A DNA stretch of 64,000 nt from Sphingomonas swuensis (GCF_039538045.1 NZ_BAABBQ010000001.1:2192001-2256000), one strand, 5' to 3'; counted from the stretch's first letter, positions 40,579 through 50,066 are shown. Notes: generated by a model from the sequence alone, not told the origin. Program-made: numbers and translations.

Positions 40579-40760
40579 TTACTTTCGGAGTTTCGACGTG
40601 ATCGCCGCTGCTTGACGGGTCACGCCCATGATGCGCAACTGATCGTAAAAGGTGGCGGCAAGCGGAAGGACGGGATCTAGTTGGCGACCCAAAGAAGCCG
40701 GCGCTAAACGGTGGGCCACTTCAGGCAGATTTCCCGTGTCGCAGGCGCAACGCTCGGAAC
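40579..40760 (-). pseudogene. Possible C-terminal gene fragment
   Basis: A minus-strand stretch encodes a protein-like end, GNLPEVAHRLAPASLGRQLD, then ATFYDQLRIMGVTRQAAAI, and a stop after TSKLRK. Upstream the frame runs into the antisense of the response-regulator gene and shows no start. It looks like the surviving tail of a lost gene; the family is not recognised. Confidence 0.25.
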
Positions 40761-40788
40761 GGCTTTTGCGCCGCGCAGTTCGGGTACG

Positions 40789-41166
40789 ATGACAATTTCT
40801 AACCCCAAGGAAGTTCTCGTCGTTGAAGACGAGCCCCTCGTCAGGATGGTCGCTGCAGATGCCCTCGTCGATAAGGGCATCATGGCCTGGGAGGCGGCAG
40901 ATGCAGAAGAAGCGCTGCACGTTTTGGGTGAGCATCCCAGCATTGGCCTGGTGTTTACCGACGTAAGCATGCCGGGCAAAATGGACGAACTTGGGCTGGC
41001 TTATGAGGTAAGCCTCCGACGCCCGGACGTGTCACTAATTGTTACGTCTGGCGCGGTGACCATTGCCGATGAAGACTTACCTGACCACGGGAGCTTCCTG
41101 CCGAAGCCGTACCCAACTGAGCGCCTTGTAAGCATCGTAGCAAGGAAGCTCGATACAGAAACTTGA
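40789..41166 (+). CDS. Single-domain response regulator (receiver only)
   Basis: A 125-residue CheY-like receiver domain. Acidic pocket EDE is in LVVEDEPLVRM; phospho-acceptor Asp in LVFTDVSMPGKMD; the conserved Thr or Ser in IVTSGAV; and the Lys in FLPKPYP. No output domain. The ATG at 40789 was chosen over an upstream in-frame ATG at 40711 because the extra part is unlike receivers. Receivers of this size act as shuttles in phosphorelays; HWE kinases, such as the nearby phytochrome, commonly pair with them. Confidence 0.88.
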   Translation: MTISNPKEVLVVEDEPLVRMVAADALVDKGIMAWEAADAEEALHVLGEHPSIGLVFTDVSMPGKMDELGLAYEVSLRRPDVSLIVTSGAVTIADEDLPDHGSFLPKPYPTERLVSIVARKLDTET

Positions 41167-41357
41167 AGTTTAGCTCGCCGACCATTGTGACCGCCATTGG
41201 GCCGATTGCGGCTGGTCCGGCTCTCGGGGAAATAGCTTAAACATATACGAGTTTTGGGTCTTACCGGCTGGCGCTCATAGGTGCGGGTGTGTAACTCTTG
41301 CAACTAAGCGCCACATCGCACGCTGACCTCCATCATCCACAGCAAAGGTGATGAGTG

Positions 41358-41495
41358 ATGCGTCTGTTCGTTGCGGTACTGGCTTTGGCCATTCCTGGCT
41401 TCGCTGCAATCAGTCTGTCTCAGACACCGATACTGCCACCACAGATTGCCTCGCCAACTCAGACCCAGCTTCCAGACGATGGTTTTGGGTATTAG
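41358..41495 (+). CDS. Small secreted peptide, 45 aa
   Basis: Very short gene: MRLFVAVLALAIPGFAAIS is a convincing signal sequence, followed by a Pro/Gln-rich tail ending DDGFGY. AAAGGTGATGAG lies before the ATG. Nothing else fits the frame on either strand. The mature peptide would be about 25 residues. Unknown function; coding is plausible but unproven. Confidence 0.35.
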   Translation: MRLFVAVLALAIPGFAAISLSQTPILPPQIASPTQTQLPDDGFGY

Positions 41496-41628
41496 TAGTT
41501 CAGCGCTCCCTGCAGGTCAGATTAGTTTCGGCTAGGAGTTGCAAGAAGTGGCGGCAATTGGCCGAATGCGGATCGTCCGCTTTCTGCGTTGATCGAGCAC
41601 AAGCCGACCTTCACCGCTGCGCCGTTCC

Positions 41629-42153
41629 TCAGGTTTCGCGAACGCGGTGCCGAAGCTGGCCAAGAACCGATCGCAGGCGACTGCCGTCCTTCTCTAACGA
41701 TGCCAAAATCGCGGCGGCCTCGGTCTGCTCCGTCACGAACAAGTCCCGAGACGCCCGGCCTGTCCGAAGCGCGAGGACGCGAGAGACGAGGTGCCACTGG
41801 CCTCGATGATCGAGCGTCACGGTGAACACGCCATGCGAGATCTGGGTCCGGAACCCGTCGTGTTTCCGGAACTCGGCCACAGCCTGAGCAACGGCCGTGC
41901 CCTCGTCCGCAAACGCGCCGCCGGCACCTATTGCGTGCGAAAGGGCATCGTAGCGCTGGCCGACCAGGTGAGGCAATTTGAGCGAAGCGCCGCGCCCCTT
42001 GACCGCCGCCAAGACAAGCAGGGTCTCTGTGACCGCCGCCTCACTTCGAGCGAACACGTCGAGGCACCGGCCCCGCCACGCCGCGGCAGCGTCTCGAGCC
42101 GCCTCGAATGGGATTCGCGGCAGGGCTGTCTCGATCGAGGAAATCGCGTTCAT
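41629..42153 (-). CDS. Hypothetical protein, 174 aa
   Basis: Mostly helical, soluble protein; starts MNAISSIETALPRIPF and includes AVTETLLVLAAVKGRG and DALSHAIGAGGAFADEG. No signal peptide and no recognised family. The reverse strand is also open but has a less protein-like composition. Stand-alone. Confidence 0.6.
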   Translation of the reverse strand: MNAISSIETALPRIPFEAARDAAAAWRGRCLDVFARSEAAVTETLLVLAAVKGRGASLKLPHLVGQRYDALSHAIGAGGAFADEGTAVAQAVAEFRKHDGFRTQISHGVFTVTLDHRGQWHLVSRVLALRTGRASRDLFVTEQTEAAAILASLEKDGSRLRSVLGQLRHRVRET

Positions 42154-42367
42154 CGGTCCGCGTTAGACGCGACACCATTTATTTCGCGTAAGCAGCGAGG
42201 AGAGTTTGTCGCATCATGACGGCTGGCTTTGGCCGAAACCGGAACGACCGGTCTTCGCTGGTAGGTCGCGAAAGCGGCCGCTGGTTCATCGGTGGGGCTA
42301 ATGTCGCTTTCGACCTCAAGCGGACATCGAAGATAAGCTTTCCAGCCAGCCACGCTGGCACCACGCA

Positions 42368-43126
42368 TTATTCCTTTCGATCTCCGCCCAGTTCGAAGAC
42401 CCGAGCGTTGTCGCGCCTGTTTGGCGGAGTGCGAAGCCAATCGACGAGTTCGCGAACCGAGGCACTTGCAGTTTTCCATGCCATAGACCCAGGCGGATTG
42501 GCTCTCGACCAGGGATAGATGGCAACCAAATGGTCTTGTTTCACGACGATGTAAGCCGATGGCGAACTGGGGGTCGGCCAATCGATGATTTGTTCGCTGA
42601 ACTCGCGACCTGTACTGGCCTGAGGATCGGTCACGCCTCTCGGCCGTGCAATCCGAATATTCGCGATCGCGGATGTCGACGCTAAATTTGGACCAACCCA
42701 AAGCGGAGCATTCGACCTTCGAACGACCACATTGAACCATAGGTCGAAGATCGCCCGCTTGCTGACGAACCTGTGGACCACCCCGGGGCACTCGGACTTG
42801 CCGAGGTCCGGATCGTACATACCGATGCTCGATGAGCTCGATCCGTTGGTCTCGGTGTCGACGTTCATCTGACCGAACCAGGCCCGCGGAACGTATAGTT
42901 TCACATCATCGACTTGCAGGATCCGCACATCGTCGATCCGGCCGTCTTTGAGCGTGAGATTCCTGATCTCCCTCGTCTGGGGGCAATCTGGCGGCTGCGG
43001 CGGAGGGTTGGCCGTCCGCCGGTCTCCCGCCCAAGGGTCGTGGCCTGCGGACTGACTGCAAGATGCAAGCACAATGGTGGCGGCAGCCGCCGCGACCCGT
43101 CCGCGCTTGAAGGGCTCTGCTCGCAT
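42368..43126 (-). CDS. Hypothetical lipoprotein, 252 aa
   Basis: Lipoprotein signal MRAEPFKRGRVAAAAATIV with lipobox LASC at about 20-23. The mature part is rich in Pro and polar residues, with KLYVPRAWFGQMNVDTETNG and SAYIVVKQDHLVAIYPWS. No family recognised. It lies 152 bases upstream of nothing co-directional but forms part of a dense envelope-protein region (42-50 kb). Confidence 0.6.
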   Translation of the reverse strand: MRAEPFKRGRVAAAAATIVLASCSQSAGHDPWAGDRRTANPPPQPPDCPQTREIRNLTLKDGRIDDVRILQVDDVKLYVPRAWFGQMNVDTETNGSSSSSIGMYDPDLGKSECPGVVHRFVSKRAIFDLWFNVVVRRSNAPLWVGPNLASTSAIANIRIARPRGVTDPQASTGREFSEQIIDWPTPSSPSAYIVVKQDHLVAIYPWSRANPPGSMAWKTASASVRELVDWLRTPPNRRDNARVFELGGDRKE

Positions 43127-43278
43127 CACAGTCGACTAGCGGAACAATCCTAACGTCCACTTTCAACCCGAGACCGATGTTCGAAGTCTCGCGCTGAGGG
43201 GAACGGACAACCGATCAGATGACCAAGCTCAAGGTTCCGCCAGCGGTCCTGCAGTGCCCTGTCGGTGCGCTATGTCGG

Positions 43279-44043
43279 TCATGGCTTCTGGTCGAGGATG
43301 AATGCCGAGGCAGTCAGCAGCTGCTCGGGTGGGATTTCGCTCAGTGGCTTTCCAAAGGTTCGTTCCCTTTCCAAGTCACCTTGCAGCGTGGCAATCCAAG
43401 GCAGCACATTGAGGATTGTGAGATTCACGTCCTCATCGGTACCGACCACCTTGATTGATACGAGATCAAAGCCCTTTCCGAAATATCTATCGAACTCGCC
43501 CGGCTTGACCTGCCGCACCGTGTGCGGGTCAGCAATGTCATCGAAGTAGACGAGCATCGGCGGCCCGAGCGACGAGGGCGGGATCTTGCCGCCATTTCCG
43601 TCACGCTGCCAGATGACATTGGGCCTTCTGCTGATGCGAATTTCGCTGAAACGTCTCTCATCATACGCGTCACGATCTGCCGGCATGACGGGTTTGTCCT
43701 CATCTGCTTTACCGGACCAGTCGAAGGCCAGGATCGCGTCCGCCAGCCAATCCACGTGCGTTTCCGACCTCAAAGTCATAAATACCGTCTTGCCCGGCAG
43801 AAGTGCGATTGGGACCGCTTCACCCCGCATCGTGTAGCCGCGCGGGGGACGCCGGTACGTGACTTCCTGAATCCGAGAAAACGTCTTCAAGCCTTGAGGT
43901 GTCTGGACCTCGGCAACTAAGCGATAGCGGATCGGCGGGTAAGTGGACGGTGGCAGCCTGCATCCAGCAAGTGACGTGCAAAGCAAGACGGCGAATGTCG
44001 TGAATAGCCATCCGCGACCGAGGATCTGTCTTAATTCCGGCAA
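43279..44043 (-). CDS. Lipoprotein of a local three-member family (member A)
   Basis: A 254-residue lipoprotein with signal LFTTFAVLLCTSLAGC. A TTG start at 44043 follows a run of seven G, a plausible ribosome site; an ATG at 44145 is an alternative. The mature protein shares three blocks with the genes at 44377 and 47166: RYRLVAEVQTPQGLKTF, MRGEAVPIALLPGKTVFMTL and PMLVYFDDIADPHTV. It lies back to back with member B, 333 bases apart. The family is not known to me; a cell-envelope role is inferred from the lipid anchor only. Confidence 0.6.
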   Translation of the reverse strand: MPELRQILGRGWLFTTFAVLLCTSLAGCRLPPSTYPPIRYRLVAEVQTPQGLKTFSRIQEVTYRRPPRGYTMRGEAVPIALLPGKTVFMTLRSETHVDWLADAILAFDWSGKADEDKPVMPADRDAYDERRFSEIRISRRPNVIWQRDGNGGKIPPSSLGPPMLVYFDDIADPHTVRQVKPGEFDRYFGKGFDLVSIKVVGTDEDVNLTILNVLPWIATLQGDLERERTFGKPLSEIPPEQLLTASAFILDQKP

Positions 44044-44193
44044 GCGCTTAGTCCCCCCCCCAAAGTCTCTGATCCTGACAAACCTGACCTTACGATTCGT
44101 GAATCCTCTCAATTCAACGAGATATCGTCGGGCGCCCGAGAGCAAACGTCATTATCCTGTTGGCTAGAGCTGCCATCTAGTGAGCCTCAGCGA

Positions 44194-44218
44194 ATGTCCG
44201 CTTTCGACCAAATGCAGG
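44194..44218. repeat. Family 1 palindrome, partial copy
   Basis: ATGTCCGCTTTCGACC is intact on the left; the right arm is reduced to ATGCAGG. It sits between the divergent lipoprotein genes A and B. Confidence 0.5.
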
Positions 44219-44376
44219 CCTAGCGCAGGTGGCTCGCGCTCAAATGCTCAGAGCTGCTCTCTGAAATATCGCGTGCCGGCGACCGCTCCATCTTGGAAAT
44301 GGTAAGGCCTGCCTACTAAGCTACCGCCGGAATTTCCTATTTTTGTGCATGATGAATCGGTGCAAGCTCTCGAGGC

Positions 44377-45048
44377 ATGATGCGGCGGCTATCCATCCTG
44401 ATCATGGCCGGGCTCTTCTTCGCTGTATCGGGATGCGATGCGGACAAGCGCACGCGCTACAAGATGACCGTGACGGTCGAGACACCGTCGGGTCCAAAGA
44501 CGGGGTACGCAGTCCGAGAGGTCCGCTTCATCCCGAAGAGCGGCACCTTTTTCGGCGAAGGAGGGTACACCTGGAAGCTTCGGGGAGAAGCGGTCCAGAT
44601 CGACGTCGCGCCGGGCAAGACCGTCTTCGCCTTGTTGAGGAGCCAACAAGGGGACTTGGATTATGCCGCTTCGACTATTTGGGATGTGCTGAAGAGATCG
44701 GGTCCGAGCCACGACAAAGTGGAGTTGTGGCCGAGGGTGCCGGAGGGCTCGGGGGATGCACCGCTTTACCTGCCGATGTTCGTGACCTTCCATGATAACT
44801 CAAACGCCAAAACCGTCCAGCAGCTCATGCCGAATGACTTTGCCGCCGTCCTGGGCTCGGGGTATCAATTGAAGAGCGTCAGCGTTGAAGCTGTATTCGA
44901 TAGAGTCACTATCACCATCGGCGACAGACTGCACAGGCTCGGCATTCAAAGGGGCCGAGAGCTCGATTCCCATTTCGAACCTACACCCACACCGACCCTT
45001 GCGCAGCAGCTGCGTTCCTATGATTTCACGCGAGGGCTCAATCCCTGA
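44377..45048 (+). CDS. Lipoprotein of a local three-member family (member B)
   Basis: A 223-residue lipoprotein: signal MMRRLSILIMAGLFFAVSGC. It shares with members A and C the opening strand RYKMTVTVETPSGPKTG, the block LRGEAVQIDVAPGKTVFALL and the later PMFVTFHDNSNAKTV. A second in-frame ATG at 44380 is possible. The domain reads as an all-beta fold with a helical insert (YAASTIWDVLKRSG). No matching domain name recognised. Confidence 0.65.
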   Translation: MMRRLSILIMAGLFFAVSGCDADKRTRYKMTVTVETPSGPKTGYAVREVRFIPKSGTFFGEGGYTWKLRGEAVQIDVAPGKTVFALLRSQQGDLDYAASTIWDVLKRSGPSHDKVELWPRVPEGSGDAPLYLPMFVTFHDNSNAKTVQQLMPNDFAAVLGSGYQLKSVSVEAVFDRVTITIGDRLHRLGIQRGRELDSHFEPTPTPTLAQQLRSYDFTRGLNP

Positions 45049-45235
45049 CCTGAAGGCTCTCACCGACTTCGAAAGAAAAGTCCGATGCCTACCTGACGCA
45101 TTAAGAATTGCCCGGTCGCCCCATAGCAAGCGACCGCGATATTACGCCTGCTTAGCTAGCTGAGCGTTCCGCAAGGTAAGAGAGCGAACAGGCCGCACCG
45201 CAGGCAATCGTCCCGCTCGATGCAAGTAGCGAAGC

Positions 45236-46039
45236 TCATTGGCGAAGATCCCGCGTCAGGATGGAATGCACCTCGACGTGAGACGCATCATCGATCGCGA
45301 CCTGAAGGCGGAAGGTCGCATGTCCCGCACCTCGATCTGCGGGCAGCTGCTTCCAGGAGTCCAGCTTGGAGAGCGCCAGAATGCCCCCCCAGAAAAGATC
45401 AGCTGGTGGAATATCGCTTCTCGAAGCCAGAATATCGAGTTTCTGAATACTTGTCTGTATGGTAGAGGTGCTCGCACAGACCGTGCAGACGGCAACATCG
45501 TCTTCGGACATCACTTTAGCCGAAAGACGTACTAATTTTTTTTCGTTTTCGGACCAGAAATCCTGAACCTGCCCGTGAAATCGTCCGTACATCTGCCATC
45601 GTTTGATCAGATAATCGGGGAACGGCATTGTCGTCTTGCCTGGCGTGATTGCTTCGTCGTGCCAGAAGCCGATGTGGTAGTCCGTGTAGGAGTCGCTATA
45701 TGCCCCGTTTATTGAAACCCTAAGCTTGGCGCGGGCGAGAAACACCGCGCTCACTCCTTGCTCGAATTCGTGACGCAGCTCACGAGCGGCGCGGGTTATG
45801 AACGGCGGGATGTCTGCTCCGAACTTGGTGTCTTCTAGGGACAAAGATTTGATCTCCGGTGTTTCTTCAAATCCGTCAAACGCCGGTGATCCAAGCGGGA
45901 CGATGATTGAGACATCGTGAATGTGTCGCCTATGAACGCTGAGGCGACGACGACAGGGCAACCGTGTCCCCAGCAAGGGGCCGTGTATGTAACGACTTTC
46001 CGGCTTTGACCGATCGACTGATTGGAGCTCGTCAAGCAA
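45236..46039 (-). CDS. Hypothetical protein, 267 aa
   Basis: Unrecognised. It has no clear signal peptide with the ATG at 46039; the first 40 residues are basic and the true start may be later. The body is mixed alpha/beta with YHIGFWHDEAITPGKTTMPF and a C-terminal HATFRLQVAIDDASHVEVH. It is divergent from the gene at 46070, 30 bases away, so the two share a promoter region. Confidence 0.5.
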   Translation of the reverse strand: MLDELQSVDRSKPESRYIHGPLLGTRLPCRRRLSVHRRHIHDVSIIVPLGSPAFDGFEETPEIKSLSLEDTKFGADIPPFITRAARELRHEFEQGVSAVFLARAKLRVSINGAYSDSYTDYHIGFWHDEAITPGKTTMPFPDYLIKRWQMYGRFHGQVQDFWSENEKKLVRLSAKVMSEDDVAVCTVCASTSTIQTSIQKLDILASRSDIPPADLFWGGILALSKLDSWKQLPADRGAGHATFRLQVAIDDASHVEVHSILTRDLRQ

Positions 46040-46069
46040 ATCGCAAGGGGTGAGGGCTATCCCTTCGTC

Positions 46070-46546
46070 ATGGTAACTCAGCGGCGACGCCTTCTCTTCA
46101 TCGGCTTTGTGATCCTCCTATTCGTGATGATCGCGATGGCGGGGCTTACCTTGTCCGGCAGCTTCAATGCCGAGATGAGCACCAAGCGCGGACCGGGTGG
46201 CCCTTTGCAGCTTGGTGTCAAGGGAAGCTTGGGCGAGCGCTCGGCGAAAGTCGAAGGCGCCGACATCGACGATCTCGCGGACGCCTCGCAGGCACTCTCG
46301 ATGCCGGCTGTGAAGTCGGGCTATGCGCCAACCCTGGTCACCGCGCCCTATGCAGGACCGACCGAAGAAGAGCGGACCTTGCTCGCCGAGACGCGAACGA
46401 TCTTCGCTGAACGGTGGCATGAGATCCGCGACCAGACGGGGATGGATACGCCCATGCCCGACATCCGGCTTCCGGCGCGGCACCTGACCAAACGCGAGAA
46501 GGCGGACATGAGGGCGGCGATCCAAGCGATCAAGAATGAACGATAG
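46070..46546 (+). CDS. Hypothetical membrane-anchored protein, 158 aa
   Basis: One N-terminal helix (LLFIGFVILLFVMIAMAGLT) then a polar exterior part, ending with a helical segment (HLTKREKADMRAAIQAI). ATG at 46070 was preferred to a TTG at 46022, which would add an unlikely N-terminal tail. Overlaps the next gene by 11 bases, so they are co-translated. Unknown family. Confidence 0.6.
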   Translation: MVTQRRRLLFIGFVILLFVMIAMAGLTLSGSFNAEMSTKRGPGGPLQLGVKGSLGERSAKVEGADIDDLADASQALSMPAVKSGYAPTLVTAPYAGPTEEERTLLAETRTIFAERWHEIRDQTGMDTPMPDIRLPARHLTKREKADMRAAIQAIKNER

Positions 46547-47087
46547 GTCCCCCCGCTCGATCGGCGGCGCAATCCTTGTCGTCCTTTTCCTGACCGGATG
46601 TCGCGCGTCCGAGCCCCAACAGCCCTTATCGCAACGGGCGGCGCGAGAACCTGGGACGTTCGAACCGATCACCATAGTCAATGAGCGCGATCCCGACCCG
46701 ACTGACTCTCGCTGGCTGCCTCACCTTCGCGAAAAGGATTGCGAACGCTTCGATCCTACGGTCGTCGACCTTACGGAAGCGATCGGCCAGTTACGCGACA
46801 AGGATGTCGGCGCTGTCGGTTACATGGGACCTTCGCGCCTCGACGCCGCCCTCGTGGAAGGGTTCAATGAGTTGGTCGACTACCGCCTCGGTGTCACGGC
46901 TCAAACGCGGCCAACGCCCGCGTCGGACACCGACCCGGCCGACGGCGTAGCCATCTCGTCGGTGTACGTAGAAATGCCAATGCGGCCGCTGACTAACGCC
47001 GAGCGCCGGACCTACTGCCGCGTCATCATGCGTTCGCGGCGGACGCGTGAGGCTTTCAAGGCCTACGAGCGAAGCGTGGCTAGCTAA
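46536..47087 (+). CDS. Hypothetical lipoprotein, 183 aa
   Basis: Lipoprotein signal with lipobox LTGC (IGGAILVVLFLTGC). The mature part starts with a polar linker and ends with helical VEMPMRPLTNAERRTYC; the penultimate block ...RPLTNAERR... resembles the end of the preceding protein (LTKREKAD), so the two might be distantly related or interact. The start lies within the end of the upstream gene, frame-shifted, showing coupling. Confidence 0.6.
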   Translation: MNDRSPRSIGGAILVVLFLTGCRASEPQQPLSQRAAREPGTFEPITIVNERDPDPTDSRWLPHLREKDCERFDPTVVDLTEAIGQLRDKDVGAVGYMGPSRLDAALVEGFNELVDYRLGVTAQTRPTPASDTDPADGVAISSVYVEMPMRPLTNAERRTYCRVIMRSRRTREAFKAYERSVAS

Positions 47088-47165
47088 GTCCGCCAAGCGA
47101 GTTACGCTCGGTGGTGCTGGTGCTTTAAAGTGCTCATTCGGCGAGAAAGCCGTTCTTAGAAAAGC

Positions 47166-47903
47166 TTACGGACCTTTCTCGCCTTCTCTGAAGTCGTTGC
47201 GGGAGAGATTGCCCGCAAGCGATTGGAAGAACGGGTTGCGCATGATGCCTCCATTTAGCGACATCTGTGCTTTATGAGTCGCAGCCCATCGCCGCCAAAA
47301 CCGATCCGGTAGTCGGCTTTCAAGTCCTTCGGTTACCGCCGCATCCGTCACCTCCACCGCCATGCCTCGGAGCCGCACTCCCGCCCCAAAGTGAGCGGCT
47401 AGTTGGCTAGGCTCCACACGGGTGATTGAGGCGGGGTCCGCCGGATCGCGAAAGGTTACCAGGAGAGGATAGAGATGGGCTGGCAACTCCAGCTTTACCT
47501 TGGCTTCCTTCGCCGCCGCTCGCGCTTCCATGACATCCATTGCCGAAGTATTACCCCCCGCGCTCGACGACCCTCTGCCGCGTAGCGCTTCCCACAGGAG
47601 CCGCGTTTGATAGCCGCTGGCATCGCCCAGGCCGCTATCCGCTGGACGTAGCAGTGCATACAAGGTGCGCCCTCCGGGAAGATCCACGGCCACGGCCTCG
47701 CCCTTCAGCCGGAACCGCGTGCCCGAAGCATCGCCCCAGCTTTTGCCCTCTTCTACTCGTGTCTCGATCACCGAGCTGCCCTCGCGAATGCCAGCAGGCG
47801 TATCCACGTTCACCGTGATCCGGTGCCGCAACTTGTCAGATGGGTAAAGCAGTCCGCAGGCGGACAAGAGCAGCGCCTCCGATATTGCCATCCAACGCCA
47901 CAC
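47166..47903 (-). CDS. Lipoprotein of a local three-member family (member C)
   Basis: A 245-residue lipoprotein with GTG start preceded by GAGGAG: signal WRWMAISEALLLSACG. Shared blocks with members A and B: RHRITVNVDTPAGIREG, LKGEAVAVDLPGGRTLYALL and PLLVTFRDPADPASI. It lies convergent to the gene pair at 46070-47087, three kilobases from members A and B. The repetition of one family within 4.6 kb suggests local duplication and divergence. Confidence 0.65.
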   Translation of the reverse strand: MWRWMAISEALLLSACGLLYPSDKLRHRITVNVDTPAGIREGSSVIETRVEEGKSWGDASGTRFRLKGEAVAVDLPGGRTLYALLRPADSGLGDASGYQTRLLWEALRGRGSSSAGGNTSAMDVMEARAAAKEAKVKLELPAHLYPLLVTFRDPADPASITRVEPSQLAAHFGAGVRLRGMAVEVTDAAVTEGLESRLPDRFWRRWAATHKAQMSLNGGIMRNPFFQSLAGNLSRNDFREGEKGP

Positions 47904-48281
47904 GGTCAGAACTCCTCGCCTCTACGCATCTGTGGCATTCAAATATTAACGGGCCTGTGTTTGTCCGATTGCTTCGGGCAAGGAAAGCAAAGGGGCCCCG
48001 AAAGCCTTTCTTGGGAAAATCGCTTCTTAGCGCGAAGAGTGTCCGCTTAGGGGTGTCGGCGGCAATTGTCGGAGCGTCAGAAATGGGTGCTGAGCCGACT
48101 AGCTGGAACTGGCCGTCAGCAGACCGTCCAACCTTCGCGGCCATTTCGCGAAAGCGGTCGCTTGCTCATCGGTCATGCGGATGTCTGCACTCGACACATT
48201 GCGGACGCTTCCAGCCTGAAACATGATGGTGCCGCGAAATTGGGGGAAGAACGGGCGAATGACCGAATATAGGCCGAGCTT
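47904..48281. other. Intergenic region with repeat fragments
   Basis: About 380 bases between the divergent genes for lipoprotein C and the 458-aa protein. It carries eroded repeat pieces (for example GACACATTGCGGACG near 48179) and no protein-like frame. Confidence 0.4.
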
Positions 48282-49658
48282 TTGAGTATTGTCAGCGCGA
48301 GCCCTGCGCCAAGCTTGTTCGATCCGACTCTGCCATTCGACCTGGCGCTTGTTCTAGGCATCGGCATCGTGGAATGCTTGCTGTCCTACTTCTTGGCGAG
48401 AAAGCTTCTCAGAGGCGCGGCGGCGCTATCGCTCAGCCTGATCATTGCTTGCAATATTGTAGCAGTAGCGTGGCTCCGACCGGAGCGCCATGAAGTGGTC
48501 GCCGTGCTGGCGGGCATTTTCCTGATCGCTTGCTGCATCTTCGGTTGGACCAAAGGTCATCACGTCCAGACAAGGGGGATGAGGCTATTAGCATGGGCAT
48601 CGGCTCTTGGCCTTGCGTCGGTTGCCTTCACGGCCTTGGCATACCCCGACATTCTCAGAAAATACGTGAGATGGCGCGCTTACGACGCGCATGAAAAGGT
48701 CCGGCTTGAGTCAGCTGAGGCCAGTGCAAAGCATTGTCTTGTCGAACTCGCTCAACGCGACCCCCGGGCAGATGCCGAACAAGATTTCGCCAGAGGTGAC
48801 GCAACACCAATCGGCGTCACCTACTGGCCAGATGAGCCGCCGGGCCCGGACACCAGCTATCCCCTCGCATGTGAGCATTTCGGCGCCGAGTATCGGCAGA
48901 CCGGAAAGTGGTTCACTTACACCAGTGAAGAAAGTTCAATGTTGCTGAGCCGCCCGCCCAGCCACCACTTATGCCGGCACGAAGCTGACAAATATGTCGA
49001 GATCTACAATCAAAGGATGATTGATCTCGCACCCGTAGCTGTTGGCAAATTCTGCCGGGACCTGAGGCTAGCGGACTCTCCACGCTTGGGAAGTGCCGCT
49101 GTGGCCGTCCTCGGCACCGCCAGAGACAAGCGCGAAACCATCAACGGCGTCGCATATCGAACGGAATCTTACTTTGTCGTTGATACCCGCTTCGGCCCCG
49201 TCCTCGTGACGAGAAGCTATCCTCCCGACTCACTTCCCTATTGCAACGACTGCCTAAAAGGCGTCGGCGTCGCCTACCTCAGGGAGAAGGGAAGTTGGAT
49301 CACAGCCAGGCGCCGCTGGCCGTTGGTTTGGCCAACTGGCGCGAACGCGAAACGAGGGGAGCTTATTTCGAACGGTTCGTCATTAAACGATCAGCTAACC
49401 ACCTATCCCCTCATCGGCGTGCGTAGCAGTCGCTCCAGTGGGAACGCAAAATGTCCGTGGGTGACATACATAGAGTTGCGACCCGAAGGGCCGATGGATC
49501 GTGGCACGATCTATGTCCGTGCCAGACCTGGGTGGTATGCAAACGTCGAGCGCGACCATTCATTTGATATCGTCGTCGACGGCACCGACATCCGAGACCA
49601 TTACGAATTGCGCAACGGGCACTTCGTTGGGCCGAGTCCAAGTCAGCTCAAATGCTAG
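48282..49658 (+). CDS. Hypothetical polytopic membrane protein with large exterior domain, 458 aa
   Basis: TTG start at 48282. The N-terminal third has four helices (LALVLGIGIVECLLSYFL, LSLSLIIACNIVAVAWL, VVAVLAGIFLIACCIFGW, LLAWASALGLASVAFTALAY), then a soluble domain of about 320 residues with several Cys (KHCLVEL, LPYCNDCLKG, CPWVTYIELRP). Domain architecture resembles envelope proteins of unknown function. Stand-alone gene; no family recognised. Confidence 0.6.
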   Translation: MSIVSASPAPSLFDPTLPFDLALVLGIGIVECLLSYFLARKLLRGAAALSLSLIIACNIVAVAWLRPERHEVVAVLAGIFLIACCIFGWTKGHHVQTRGMRLLAWASALGLASVAFTALAYPDILRKYVRWRAYDAHEKVRLESAEASAKHCLVELAQRDPRADAEQDFARGDATPIGVTYWPDEPPGPDTSYPLACEHFGAEYRQTGKWFTYTSEESSMLLSRPPSHHLCRHEADKYVEIYNQRMIDLAPVAVGKFCRDLRLADSPRLGSAAVAVLGTARDKRETINGVAYRTESYFVVDTRFGPVLVTRSYPPDSLPYCNDCLKGVGVAYLREKGSWITARRRWPLVWPTGANAKRGELISNGSSLNDQLTTYPLIGVRSSRSSGNAKCPWVTYIELRPEGPMDRGTIYVRARPGWYANVERDHSFDIVVDGTDIRDHYELRNGHFVGPSPSQLKC

Positions 49659-49827
49659 CGTCAGCCTTCCACCCATAACGAAGGTTCGGCCAGCCAACTT
49701 GGCGCGATCTCGTGAATGTAAACATTTGGTCGGAATTGGTCATTCACCGTTTTCTGAATGAACGGCCCCTTCTTGGCGTCCGAACTGTGGCCCTGATCGT
49801 CCGCAATGGGCGCTGAGCCGACGTGTT

Positions 49828-49904
49828 GGTCCACCTGCACGAACGGCAGCTTATCGGCATTGCTCACCCAGAAGCTGCCAGTCCGCTTGCCACCATCAGC
49901 AGAC
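49828..49904 (+). repeat. Family 2 repeat, good copy
   Basis: Close match to 20291-20367 over the full length (see that entry), in the same orientation relative to plus strand. The rest of 49659-50129 holds family 1 repeats and no gene. Confidence 0.6.
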
Positions 49905-50000
49905 GGTTGGTGAAAGCCGGCCTGACCGTCGGCAAGTGGCCGGAAGCGGCTGTCAGGCGCTAGGCAGGCCGACGCGGCCGCTCGTTAAGCTAGAGAGCGA

Positions 50001-50066
50001 ACGTCCGCTTACGACCCAGAGCGGACATTCCTGCCTAGCGTCTGCTTTCGACCCATTGCAGACATT
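50001..50066. repeat. Two family 1 palindromes
   Basis: Copies at 50001-50028 and 50038-50066, nine bases apart, same orientation, arms with one or two mismatches. Confidence 0.65.
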
